Positions 30,388 through 40,961 of a DNA stretch of 64,000 nt are shown here, in pieces. Numbering within the stretch: position 1 is the first letter of the stretch; each line of letters starts with the position of its first letter. The notes below the pieces were generated by a model. It worked only from the letters and a program-made list of their open reading frames with translations. It was not told the DNA's origin and searched no databases. The translations under genes and the position numbers were made by a program. Source of the stretch: Picochlorum sp. 'celeri' (lineage: Eukaryota; Chlorophyta; Trebouxiophyceae); NCBI GenBank assembly GCA_010909725.1, contig JAACMV010000003.1, positions 434,001-498,000 on the forward strand. The letters are read 5' to 3'.

Positions 30388-32678
30388 ATGCAGAGTTCTA
30401 TTTTTGGTCAGCACCTGAGACAGGTGGTGCTCGGCCAGTTGAAGCAGAGAAATGTGCATTCTATATCCCATGGATTATATTCTACAGGTATGTGGTCGGC
30501 AATGTGGCTCTCATGAGCTGTAGCCGAGAATCGGTGTCGGTGTGTGGTTTTGAGAAGGAGACATGTCGCATGTGCATTGCGGTGGAGGATACATCGGCAT
30601 AGGTGATATCGAGCATGGAATTATATATTATGATTTCTAAGTAAACGATTATCAACGCAGGAATGAAGCATTTGGGAGGGACTAGGCAGTCAGCTCTTGG
30701 TGGTGCAAGAAAGGTTGCCACCATGCCTGTTCTCAACAGGATGGTTGTGCGCGCTGCTGCTGCTCCAGTGGGTACGTGGTATCTCTTCTTCTTATGAATG
30801 ATCATTATTTGGAGTTGGAACATACTGGCTGACATGGTGTCTTGGTATGCAGAGGAGAAGACAAGGAATGCTGAGGACGCCAGTGGGAATGGTGATCTGA
30901 GGAATATTGCCATTATTGCTCACGTCGATCATGGGAAAACTACGCTTGTGGATTCGATGTTGAAGCAGTCTAAAGTGTTCCGTGAGAATCAGGCAGTGGA
31001 GACGCGCATTATGGATAGCAATGATTTAGAGAGGGAGAGAGGTATTACTATTCTTTCCAAGAACACTGCCATCCGTTACAAGGGGAAGAAGATCAACATT
31101 ATTGATACCCCAGGGCACGCGGACTTTGGTGGAGAGGTGGAGAGAGTGTTGAATATGGCAGATGGTGTGTTGTTGCTTGTTGACTCTGTGGAGGGCCCCA
31201 TGCCTCAGACACGATTTGTGTTGAGAAAGGCTCTGTCTCTTGACAAGAAGGTTGTGGTTGTCGTGAACAAGATTGATAGACCAGCTGCTCGCCCTGATTA
31301 TGTCATAGATGCTGTATTTGATCTCTTCTGTGAGCTCGATGCCACTGATGAGCAGTGCGACTTCCCTGTTGTGTATGCATCAGGAATGTCAGGCATTGCT
31401 GGAAATGAGCCAGATCAGCTGTCAGATGATCTCGAGCCATTGTTTGAGGCAATTCTCCGCGAAGTGAATCCACCAAATGTTGACAAGAATGGGCCAACAA
31501 GAATGCAAGTATGTGCTCTGGATTATGATGAACACAAGGGTAGAATTGCCATTGGTCGTGTGGATAGAGGAAGCATCAAAAAGGGGGACAATGTAGCATT
31601 GTGCCTTCCAGGCGAGGAATCAAGGAAAGGAAAGGTCACTGAACTCTTTGTCTATGATAATTTCACAAGAGTTCCAGCGGATGAGGTCCATGCTGGAGAC
31701 ATTTGCTGTCTCACTGGAATATCTGACGTATCCATCGGTGACACCCTCTGTGATCCAAGCGTCCAGGAGCCCCTCCCAACCATTGCTGTGGAGGAACCAA
31801 CTGTGACAATGACATTTGCAGTGAATACCTCTCCATTTGCTGGACAAGAGGGTAAGTTTGTGACGAGCAGAAATTTGAAGGAACGATTGGAAAGAGAGCT
31901 TGAGAGGAACTTGGCCCTCAAAGTTGCTCCTGGAGAGGGAGCAGAGTCCTTTGAGGTCTCTGGAAGAGGATCCCTTCATCTCGGAATCCTGATGGAAAAT
32001 ATGCGCCGTGAAGGCTACGAATTTTCCGTAGGACCTCCAAAGGTCATCACTAAAAGGTCCGATGATGGCACTCTCCTCGAGCCATTTGAGGAGGCTGTCA
32101 TTGAGGTCCCTGAAGAGCATGTCGGAGCAGTCACATCGCTCATGGGATCCAGAAAAGCTCAAATGCTTGACATGTCTGGAGGATCTGAAGGTCTCACCCG
32201 TGTCAAATACACCTTACCAACGAGAGGTCTCCTCGGACTTCGAAACGCAATGCTCACAGCCACAAAAGGAACAGCCATCCTGAACACACTCTTGGTAGGA
32301 TATGAGCCATGGGTCGGTGACATTGATACTCGCGAGAACGGATCCCTGGTCTGCTTCGAGACAGGACAGGTCACAGCATATGCCATTGAGAGTTCCCAGC
32401 AGAGAGGAAGAATGTTCGTTTCCCCAGGTGCTCAGGTCTACGAAGGACAGGTGGTTGGCATTCATCAGAGAGCTGGAGACTTGAAAGTAAACGTCTGCAA
32501 GAAGAAAGCTCTCACAAACATGAGAGCAGCTGGTAAGGACAACACAGTCGTCTTATCTGAACCAATTCCTGTCACTTTGGACTATGCTCTTGAGTACGTT
32601 GCTGACGATGAACTCGTAGAAATCACCCCTGAGAATATCAGAATGCGAAAGAACCCCGCCATGAAGAAGAGGAAGTAA
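30388..32678 (+). CDS. TYPA: TypA/BipA translational GTPase, organellar
   Basis: Three exons, 30388-30487, 30661-30771 and 30853-32678 (introns 173 and 81 nt; GTATGT...CGCAG and GTACGT...TGCAG), phases 1 and 1; 678 aa. GTPase motifs: G1 [15 protein letters not shown]2 RGITI, G3 [13 protein letters not shown]4 NKIDRP. The BipA-specific C-terminal region includes [12 protein letters not shown] and [13 protein letters not shown]. Plant TypA acts on chloroplast ribosomes under stress. Two presequence-like segments are stacked: exon 1 ([20 protein letters not shown]) looks mitochondrial and exon 2 restarts with [17 protein letters not shown], ending VVRAAAAPV like a plastid site. It is divergent from CTR9 (289 bp between starts). 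Confidence 0.92.
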
Positions 32679-32820
32679 TCATCCTTTTTGATCAGAAGAA
32701 AAAGTAATGCTTTTTAATTCGAAGAGAAAATGCTTTTCATATAGTTATTTTTTATTCCATTTATTCGCATAGTAGCTATTTATTCTCAGGAAGGTCTCGA
32801 GCCACCGTGCTGGAGAGTTC

Positions 32821-34465
32821 ATGCTCAAGCACGCCAGTTGGATCCATAGCACGATAACGCATCGTTTTTTCACTCCCTCTAAAGCTCATATACATCGCTT
32901 ACCGTATTTGACATTGCATCTTGTGTCTAATCACACGCAACGACAGCATTCGTGTCTGTTTCAAAGAGGTCTTGAGTCTTCTTCGACAATGGTGGAAGCT
33001 AATAAGGATGGAGAGGAATTTATACGACTAACAGAATGTCAAAAGAAGGATCTGATGTCTCAGATACATATCCATGCCCTCAAGGTTCCTAAACAACGAT
33101 GCCATGCACTATTGCATGTTTTGGTCAAGTACGTGGATGCTCTTGATATGGGAGAATGTGCGATATGCTAATGGAGTATATGCATCTGTAGTCATCTGTT
33201 TGATAGGCCTCGTATGAAAAAGGTAGAGCTATGCCCGGGTGAAGAAGATGTTCGTTTGGTACTGTTGCGAGAGGGTTTGAAAGTACAAGGTGGGTGGAAG
33301 GATTGTGTCCGAGTGTCGTGCGCCCTGAATATTGTTAATATTGGGTTGTATAATATGTAGATTTGGCCAATTGCCGATATGTGCCATCAAAGGATGCTCC
33401 AGAGAGTACAATTCAAGCATTGATTGATGAGGAAAAGTTTGAGGTTGTCGAGCACACATTGTCCATTGGTTACGATCACATGTCTTCGGTTGAAGTACTG
33501 AAACGCTTCATGCCATCTGGAGTGGAAATTCCTTCGAGTTTCGAGTCTATTGGGCATATTGCTCATTTAAATCTCAAGAGCGATGCACTGCCATACAAGT
33601 ATTTGATTGGTCAGGTGATTCTGGATAAAAATCCTAAAATTAAGACGGTTGTTAATAAAATTGGTACCATTACGAGTGAATATAGAGTATTTGATATGGA
33701 AGTATTGGCAGGGGTGGATGAAACGGTGACTGAGGTTCGCCAGCATGGCATGAGGTTCCGGCTGGATTTTAGGAAAGTGTATTGGAATTCTAGGTTAGAG
33801 GCAGAGCACACAAGATTGATACGTGCATGGGTGAAACCGAAAGAGATTGTTGTGGATGCCATGGCTGGTATTGGACCTTTTGCAATTCCTGCTGCAAAAC
33901 AGAATTCTGTAGTGTATGCAAATGATTTGAACCCTGATAGTTACAAATGGTTGGTTGAGAATAGTAAAATAAACAAGGTATCGGTTCATTCATACTGTGA
34001 AGATGGTCGAGAGTTTCTGAAAAAGGCTGCTGGGGGCACATTATGTCATGATGCTGGGACATGGCAACCATTTCATCATATTATTATGAATCTTCCAGCA
34101 ACAGCTATAGAGTTTTTAGATGCATTGAACGGGAGTTTCGATGAAAGTCTATGGAAATCTCATAATCTTCCGCTTGTTCATGTATATTCATTTCTACCTG
34201 CCACAGAGACGTATGCTGGTACGTTGTTTTCTCTTGCATCCGTGTTGTCATGCACATTGTTGCTGAGCTGTTGTTATTTGCTCCTCGTGTAGATTTACAA
34301 AAGCGGATCGAGCATCACCTTGGAGGTCCTTTAGATGATACTCCGCATTTTCATGTTGTGAGAGATGTCGCTCCAGGAAAGGCAATGATTTGCTCGACGT
34401 TTAGGGTTCCAAGGGATGTTGCATTTCCACAAACAAGCAACAAAAAGGCCAAGTTGATGGAATAG
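32821..34465 (+). CDS. TRM5: tRNA (guanine37-N1)-methyltransferase TRM5
   Basis: Four exons, 32821-33128, 33192-33289, 33361-34218 and 34293-34465, with introns of 63, 71 and 74 nt and donors GTACGT, GTGGGT and GTACGT; phases agree and give 478 aa. Conserved TRM5 blocks: HLFDRPRMKKV, DHMSSVEVLKRFMP, SFESIGHIAHLNL, LIGQVILDKNP, SAM motif VVDAMAGIGPFAIPAAK, YANDLNPDSYKWL and NLPATAIEFLDA (the NPPY-equivalent). It makes m1G37, which prevents +1 frameshifting. The first ~56 residues are Arg/His/Ser-rich like a mitochondrial presequence; an in-frame Met at residue 57 (MVEANKDGEEF) could yield a nuclear/cytosolic form. The stop is 16 bp from the convergent JmjC gene. Confidence 0.93.
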
Positions 34466-34481
34466 AATACGTATGTACATG

Positions 34482-35693
34482 TTAATGACGAAAGTAATAC
34501 CACTTCCATTGACGTCCAAATCTTGCCACCAATGTGGATATTCGCTTTCTTTTGCTTTTCCTTTTCCTAGAGGGGACAGAATTGTGAGAGCGTGGGGCTC
34601 CCAACCGAATCTTCCCAGACTTCCACATGTCCTCCCAGTACTCTTGCATATATGGCCGCCTGAATCCTTTTCCACCCGCTCGTAAATTATCTGGAGGATA
34701 CAACCAGTAATTCAGAGCCATATGACCTGGCTTATCATCCCTATCTGATGCTACAGCATCATTCATCGATGTCACTTCATGAAACCAACCAGCTGGTAAA
34801 AAGAGCATTTCCCCAGCACACAACGTGCACTCAATGCATTCATCGAATGGAAAGTTTTTGAATTTCCTCATGATTTCACTTTCTGGTAGTCGAAGATCGA
34901 CTCGACTGAAACTTGGCGGATCTCCTGGACTACTCGAAGCAGGCGGATCAACAGAGCTGCACTCTGCAGACCTGCTCGCCGGCTCTTGTGTCCCTTCCTT
35001 CCATTGTCGGACATCGTCCGCGTTACTGCCATCGGGAAGAATTTTCTCCTGACCTTTATATACTATTCTACCATTCGGATGCATGCTTACAAGTTCCCCG
35101 TGCGTATACATGGTACGAATACAGTGGGGTGGAAACAATCTGAAGCGCTTCTTTCCTCTCAACAGAACATAAAAATTGTCATGGTAATCATGATGTAAAC
35201 CCGAACTCGATCCGTCCTTTGAATTTCCCATCCACAGATTAATCTGTTGAGGAATTAAATTCCCGGCCAATGACAGTCTCACTGGAAAATCCTTGAGTAA
35301 ATCCAACGTTGGAGACACCATCACATCTGGAAACCCATGAGGACCAAGTGGCTGCTGTGGGGACGTCAAGTACAGATTCTCCTGCCCTTGCTCGATCCGC
35401 AATAGGAACTCGGAAAATGCCATGACCCGCCTCTTCCCCAACCCAAACCCCTCCGATTCATTCGTTTTATATTCCACTGAAACGAAACGCTTCCCTGCAA
35501 CGTCCTTCAAATACTCATTTGTCCATTTCCTCGTCCCTGATGAAATCTCACTTGGATGTCCTCGTATTACTATCGGTCTTCTTTGGCTAATATACTCATC
35601 CCAGAGTGATTCTGGGGTCAGCTCATCGACACTCACCCAAGGACATGCATGCTTTTTATTCTTCATTCCTCGCCCTATTGCCCGCATAGGCAT
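34482..35693 (-). CDS. JmjC 2-oxoglutarate/Fe(II) oxygenase, JMJD7-like
   Basis: Single exon, 403 aa. A cupin JmjC domain spans nearly the whole protein. The iron-binding facial triad is visible as HHD in SGLHHDYHDNFYVLL (His and Asp) and the distal His in FLPAGWFHEVTS; KKRFRLFPP follows the first pair as in the FIH/JMJD7/TYW5-type hydroxylases. A low-complexity Ser/Pro insert of ~50 residues separates the two halves, and the C-terminus is Lys/Arg-rich (RKRKSKRKRIS), possibly nuclear. Human JMJD7 hydroxylates lysines in TRAFAC GTPases DRG1/2; histone demethylation is less likely because no chromatin-reader domain is present. Substrate is inference. Confidence 0.85.
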   Translation of the reverse strand: MPMRAIGRGMKNKKHACPWVSVDELTPESLWDEYISQRRPIVIRGHPSEISSGTRKWTNEYLKDVAGKRFVSVEYKTNESEGFGLGKRRVMAFSEFLLRIEQGQENLYLTSPQQPLGPHGFPDVMVSPTLDLLKDFPVRLSLAGNLIPQQINLWMGNSKDGSSSGLHHDYHDNFYVLLRGKKRFRLFPPHCIRTMYTHGELVSMHPNGRIVYKGQEKILPDGSNADDVRQWKEGTQEPASRSAECSSVDPPASSSPGDPPSFSRVDLRLPESEIMRKFKNFPFDECIECTLCAGEMLFLPAGWFHEVTSMNDAVASDRDDKPGHMALNYWLYPPDNLRAGGKGFRRPYMQEYWEDMWKSGKIRLGAPRSHNSVPSRKRKSKRKRISTLVARFGRQWKWYYFRH

Positions 35694-36029
35694 CGGAATA
35701 TTGTCATATTATTGTTTAAAATCTGTAATATAGGCTCTATGAACTCGCAAAGGGTGATATTATGTCTACATTGGGACCATTGTGACGGTCAACCAATGCA
35801 ACGACAGATGCAGGGTCCTTCTCCAGCATCAACAGATTCCCTAGACTCGGCTCCATCACGCAACGGAATATACATACATATGAAGAAAAAGAGAGTCCAA
35901 ATCATGTGATTCAAATTAAAATTCAGTGTTACATTCAAGTCAAAAGAATCGTATCAACCAAAGCTCCTCCATGATGAAGAATCGTCTGGTGCAGAGCGAT
36001 CCTTACGAGGACGACTGTGCACACCAGTC
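35694..36029. other. Intergenic region between JmjC gene (5') and NTT (3')
   Basis: Both flanking genes are on the minus strand. A TTACA (TGTAA on the minus strand) at 35929-35933, ~97 nt past the NTT stop, is the likely NTT poly(A) signal. No other feature seen. Confidence 0.5.
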
Positions 36030-38046
36030 TTACTCCTCAGAGCCTCCTTCCTTCTGGAGAGCCTCGAATCTGGTATCGAGATCCTTTGCGGCAAAGATCC
36101 ACAATCCGACGATTCCAAGGAGGATGAGTCCCAAGTATGGTGTGGAAGCGGCCAAAGATCCGAACCCGATAATCATAAACTGCTGAATCAAAGCACCTCC
36201 AGACTTTCCGAGTGGGTTGCAAATGACATCAATTGCAGCCTTACCCTTTGTTCTGGTCTCGTCATCCAATGGGATGTATGCCATCTCCTTGCATGGATCG
36301 AAGAGAGAGTACTTGGAAGCCTTGGAGAAGATGTTCTGGGCAGCTCCTACAAGCACAGCAGCAAACAGTGGGGTGAGACCCAAGGTAGCCAATGTTGGGG
36401 TGAGTGGTCCAGAGAAGAGCACCAAAGAGAAGAAGATAATTCCGGTTGCCAAAAGGACAGTTGGAGTGATCAATGCAGCAACTCCCCAACCAAACTTGTT
36501 GAAGATCCAGCGAGACACAATCATCATGGTGAATGTGACAGCTCCAGTAGCGGTAGAGAAGTCTCCCATGAAGGCGGAGTAGTCATTTGGATTAGGGAAC
36601 TGTTCCTTAATCTTGGACTTCCATGTCACCTCGACCAAGTTGATGGAGATACCGTATGCTACCACAAGGAAGGCGAGATCGCGAATGTATGGGGAGGCAG
36701 CCAAGAACTTGAAGGACTCTCCGACAGACATTGGCTCCTTCTTCTTCTTCTCCTTCTTTGGCAAAGATCCCTGCACCTTTGGCACCACAGTCTTCTGGAG
36801 GTATGCATGGACAGCGCAGATAATGAGCCCTCCAATCACAACCATTCCCATGAGTCCCTTGAGGGAAAGTCCCCATCCGTCAACTCCTTCTGGGAGGTTG
36901 GCTCTAATCTGAGAGAAAATCTTGACAGCACGTCCAGAGAAAATCAAAGCGACGTTTGCTCCCAATCCAAACAATGGGTAGAACTGCTTGGCCTCATCAA
37001 CAGTGGTAATCTGGTTGGCAAGTCCCCAGAAGAGCACAGACACAACAACGGATCCCCAAAGCTCTGCCATAACATAGAAAAGGCAGTAGGTCCAGTTGCG
37101 GACAATAGCAATTGGTCCGGCGAAACGAGCTCCCATGGTGTCCAACAAATTCTCGCAGAAGGCTGTTGGGTGAAGCATATCACGGATTGGATAGAGCACA
37201 AAGGCAAAAGCTCCGAAGAAAGCAATGAATGGGATAATGCATGTGTAGAAGAGCTGCTCGTTGGACAACACGTTGGACAACTTGGTGTACAACACAGTGA
37301 ACCCAATGGCCATTGGAAGGTTCACCCATGTCTTCAAGAAGGGAATAATCTCAGCACCGGAACCTGGTGCAGTCACAACCAACACATCCTTGGTATCTCT
37401 CAGAATCGTGTAGTTGAACAAGATGCAGAAGAACATCATTCCGAGAGGAACGATCTTCTGCCATGTGAATGTTGGGATTCCCAAGAATTTCTTCTCATCA
37501 GGGGCAGCTCCCAAGACAGCTGGGACAGAAGGCTGGGCAACAGCCTTGACCGTGGTGGCCACACGTGGCTGGGCAACCTGTGGCTTGACAAGAGATGGCT
37601 GCAGAAAATACATAATAAAGATCAATTGATGGCAATGCTCATCCACAAGTGGCGATCCAGTCTGACCGCATCCCTCCAACAAGGGCGACCATAACAACAT
37701 CAGCAACACCAACCCTACCATGCCATCACCCACAAAAAATCCATACAATCAATCCAATAGCCTACATTCTAATAATTCAATCACTAGGCAGCCCCAAACC
37801 CCACCCATCGGCCACCAAGACCCACTGATCACAAAAGACGACGAGGTCGGCAGCCGCGCATCGAAGAGATCTCCCAGACCAGTCCCATTGCCAGATCGCA
37901 TATACACGCACCATTCTTTGACCCATAAGTCCAGATTGTGCCATTCCAATCCTTGGTGCTGCAACAGATGCAGAGCACCTTGTGGTCATGCGTGCATTCG
38001 CGCGCATTCCACCGATGGTAGATGGGGCAGTCGTAGCAAGAACCAT
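36030..38046 (-). CDS. NTT: Plastid ATP/ADP translocase (NTT, TLC family)
   Basis: Two exons, 38046-37912 and 37598-36030, with a 313-nt intron (GTGCGT...CTGCAG), phase 0; 567 aa. The first exon encodes a Thr/Ala/Met/Arg-rich transit peptide (MVLATTAPSTIGGMRANARM). The second encodes ~11-12 membrane helices with the family motif FNYTILRDTKDVLVV, then NLPMAIGFTVLYTKL, FYVMAELWGSVVVSVLFWG and WKSKIKEQFPNPNDYSAFMGDF. NTTs sit in the plastid inner envelope and import ATP in exchange for ADP (+Pi), supplying plastids in the dark. Plant NTTs derive ultimately from a chlamydia/rickettsia-type carrier; composition here is no different from the neighbours. It is divergent from NDUFS7. Confidence 0.95.
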
Positions 38047-38362
38047 TATGATCCTACTGATTCAGGTATATCTTTTATTTATTCAAAAAGTTAAGAATCA
38101 AGTGAAACCGGATGCGGATGCAGACACAACCTTGTGCCATCATGTGTCACGTCAGACAGGTGATTGTCACTTGACATTGACATGGTCCCCGTCAACAACA
38201 ACGCTGGATAGGATAGAACATACCTTCGGTCAAATTTCTATCTGACCGTAGAAATTGAAAGATTCCAACTGGATTCTACAGGGACCGATAGGGCACGAGT
38301 GTCCAGCAGCTCTCAAGACATGCGTATATTGTTGAACCATATATTTTTTAGGTTGTTCATTG
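38047..38362. promoter_or_regulatory. Divergent promoter NTT / NDUFS7
   Basis: 316 bp shared by a plastid carrier and a mitochondrial complex I gene. A perfect inverted repeat CGGTCA(10 nt)TGACCG spans 38227-38248, and a CACGTCA CRE-like element lies near 38146. Motif evidence only. Confidence 0.35.
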
Positions 38363-38995
38363 ATGGATTGTCTTCGTCGAAGTGTTCTCGCACGAGCGAC
38401 AGGGGCGTCACCGACGTCCCTCCGAGGCATCGCTTCCATTCTCGAGGAACGTGTGCTTCCACAGTCCACGGTACAGAATAGAACTATTACCTCTTCCTCA
38501 ATTCAGAATTCAGGGACTGCAAATAATACGGGGGACTATGTCGTGGCCAAGGTGGATAGTCTGGTGAATTGGGCCAGGAAGGGAAGCATCTGGCCCATGA
38601 CATTTGGACTGGCATGCTGTGCTGTAGAAATGATGCATGCAGGAGCTGCACGGTATGATTTGGATAGATTCGGAATCATCTTTAGACCTAGTCCAAGGCA
38701 GTCTGATTGCATGATTGTTGCGGGGACCTTGACAAATAAGATGGCTCCGGCTCTGAGAAAGGTGTATGACCAAATGCCTGAACCTCGATGGGTGGTGTCG
38801 ATGGGAAGTTGTGCAAATGGGGGTGGTTATTACCATTATAGCTACTCTGTAGTGCGAGGGTGTGATAGAATCGTGCCTGTCGATGTGTATGTGCCTGGCT
38901 GCCCACCGACTGCAGAGGCTCTGTTGTATGGGTTGCTGCAGTTGCAGAGGAAGATTGGGCGTACAAAGAAGACTCAAGTGTGGTACAACAAGTAA
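38363..38995 (+). CDS. NDUFS7: Mitochondrial complex I subunit NDUFS7 (PSST, 20 kDa)
   Basis: Single exon, 210 aa from the ATG at 38363. The N-terminal ~60 residues are an Arg/Ser-rich mitochondrial presequence. The mature part is near-invariant: [19 protein letters not shown] (tandem Cys), [36 protein letters not shown] and [19 protein letters not shown]. These four Cys ligate the terminal cluster N2, which reduces ubiquinone. TGTAA at 39041-39045. Strong assignment. Confidence 0.97.
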   Translation: MDCLRRSVLARATGASPTSLRGIASILEERVLPQSTVQNRTITSSSIQNSGTANNTGDYVVAKVDSLVNWARKGSIWPMTFGLACCAVEMMHAGAARYDLDRFGIIFRPSPRQSDCMIVAGTLTNKMAPALRKVYDQMPEPRWVVSMGSCANGGGYYHYSYSVVRGCDRIVPVDVYVPGCPPTAEALLYGLLQLQRKIGRTKKTQVWYNK

Positions 38996-39516
38996 AGCGT
39001 CTCTTTTGTGTATGTGTCTGTACAATAATAGATGAACTGATGTAATATCAAACAGAAATGAGCTGCGGAGTGGCATGAATCTTGCTTGATTGAAATACGG
39101 ACAGCATGCATGACTGAGTTTTGAATCATAGGACGACAGGCACCCTGCGACGGGTAGAAATATTTTTGTGTTTCATTTTGTATTCACACGAGTGAATTGC
39201 TAGCCTGGTGAGAGGTTGTGGTGATTGGACAAGCGAGGGACGTCCGTTCGTCGTTCTCTCGTTGACACCCGAGTTTGTCTCTCCAGACGTCAGTTCTGCT
39301 CAAGCTCTATGACACAACATACATAGTAGTAGATACGAATTAATTCTATACCGCGTTTCTTTCGTTTCGAGCGGAGTTGTGTGTGAGGCCGGAGGAACGG
39401 ACTCGGATCATTGTCGCTTCCAAAAAGGTTAGAATAGGTGGATAGTTGTGGTTGCACAGAGCATATTTAGTATAGTATATATCTGTTATCTGATTCACAG
39501 AGCCATATAAATCGTG
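38996..39516. other. Intergenic region NDUFS7 to RING gene (521 bp)
   Basis: 3' UTR of NDUFS7 followed by the upstream region of the RING gene. I looked for small exons on both strands and for tRNA A/B boxes and found none. Composition is mixed with no clear repeat. Confidence 0.5.
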
Positions 39517-40083
39517 ATGAGAGGAGGAAACGGAGTTCCTTCTCAAAGTGGACAGTTGGTGTTCCAACAACAGAACCCGGCACAGGTCGCCAGCGGTGAT
39601 GATGGTGTCATTATTATGTCGGAGCAACGAGTATATAATAATAACTATAGGAATACAGAAGAAGATGTGCTGGGAAATACCCCACATCGGAGGTGCGCAA
39701 GGCAAGAGGAGAATGTTGTGGACCTCACAGAGGAGCCAGACTTTGAGGTTGTCTCAAGCACAGTTGTGCCTCGACCGCTGCGCGCACGAAAGAGTATCAA
39801 AAAGAAAGCTAGGTATGATCCCATACTGCAACATATGATGTCTGCATCGGCACCAGTGGCACAGGAGGCCCCGCAAGAGCCCAAAAGAAGTGCTCCTGTA
39901 TGTGGCATCTGTATGGAACCCATGGGTCCACAAACTGAGAGGGCTATGGCTGCTGGAAACTGTGGCCATGTGTACTGCAAAGAATGTTTGAAACTAAGCG
40001 TGAAGAAGACGAGGAAGTGCCCAACATGCAGGAAGAGCATACAAACTCGACACATTCGAAGCATTTTCTTGGATCTGAACTAG
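39517..40083 (+). CDS. RNF4-like RING E3 with SUMO-interaction motif (candidate STUbL)
   Basis: Single exon, 188 aa from the ATG at 39517. C-terminal C3HC4 RING: CGICMEP, CGHVYCKECL, CPTCRK, followed by a short hydrophobic tail (IRSIFLDLN) as in RNF4-type proteins, which dimerise through this end. Upstream are hydrophobic-acidic motifs that fit SUMO-interaction motifs: NVVDLTEEPDFEVV (VVDL plus acidic) and DGVIIMSE. A basic patch (RARKSIKKKAR) could be a nuclear signal. Such proteins ubiquitylate poly-SUMOylated targets in DNA repair. The STUbL role is inferred from the RING plus SIM layout and not proven. Confidence 0.75.
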   Translation: MRGGNGVPSQSGQLVFQQQNPAQVASGDDGVIIMSEQRVYNNNYRNTEEDVLGNTPHRRCARQEENVVDLTEEPDFEVVSSTVVPRPLRARKSIKKKARYDPILQHMMSASAPVAQEAPQEPKRSAPVCGICMEPMGPQTERAMAAGNCGHVYCKECLKLSVKKTRKCPTCRKSIQTRHIRSIFLDLN

Positions 40084-40177
40084 AGAATAATAATAATCAC
40101 CTTCTCATTATCATTATAGTTTTTCTTCTAATCATATTACATTACCATATAGTAATAATAAAGTACATGTTGAGACA

Positions 40178-40730
40178 TTAGACACCAATCTTTGTTCTGC
40201 GCCAGTGTCTTCTTTTGGCATTATATCTGATTGCGTTGTTGGTTCTAAAACGAATCCATGGAGCAATTGGTCTGCATCATTCATCATGAATTTGTTAATA
40301 GTGATTCATCATATGTCATACGACATGCCTTGGCATAGTCCAAAAGTTTCTGTGCAGACCACAATGCAATCAATCGTCCTTGACTCGATCGGTCAACTTT
40401 GACAGAAGCAGGCCATGTAATGGTGAAGAAATTTATACTATTAGATATTATCGACACACCTGTTCTGCTTGGCCTTCTTGGCCAGCTTCTTCTTCAGACG
40501 AAGAGTCTTCTGAGACGGCTGCAGGTAAGAGCGACACGATATGAGGGTCAGTTCGGGCAATAAATGGTCATGCGAATGTCAAATCAGAATAATATTTCTA
40601 TGGAGTAGCAATTAGCCAGAAAACAGAGCATCCGTGGCCGGTGAGACACAGTACTGGCTGCGCAGCCTCTTCAGCTCCGCTTCTGCCAAGGCCAATGCAC
40701 CTTCCCAGGGTTGAGGAATTTACGCACCAT
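40178..40730 (-). CDS. RPL39: 60S ribosomal protein eL39
   Basis: A three-exon gene too fragmented to show as one open frame: 40730-40728 (ATG only), 40518-40460 and 40271-40178, with introns of 209 and 188 nt (GTGCGT...TGCAG and GTGTGT...TGCAG). The spliced product is exactly 51 aa, the universal eL39 length, with [19 protein letters not shown], then [13 protein letters not shown] and [16 protein letters not shown]. eL39 lines the exit tunnel of the large ribosomal subunit. Intron 1 follows directly after the start codon. TTACA (minus TGTAA) at 40137-40141 marks the 3' end, in the 94-bp gap to the convergent RING gene. Confidence 0.95.
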
Positions 40731-40961
40731 ATTTCTAACAAGTTCTAACTATGTATTGATATTGTTTGGGCTCTGACGTGTCCGCACCTATTTGGATTGA
40801 AGGCTGGCTCGCCGCCCGGGGTGACCAAAGTAATTCGTGATTTTGGATTCCCGAAATAGTTTGTCCAAAGACTTTGGACACATCAAGTCTACTTGGCACC
40901 ATGAGAGCCATAGAATATTTTTCCACAGGAATTCATACATTAATTTGTCCAAGAAAAGAAT

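Noticed and set aside
36030..38046. Recent horizontal transfer of the NTT gene
   Set aside because: The family has an ancient bacterial origin, but the gene has a local-type intron, transit peptide and host composition; nothing indicates recent transfer.
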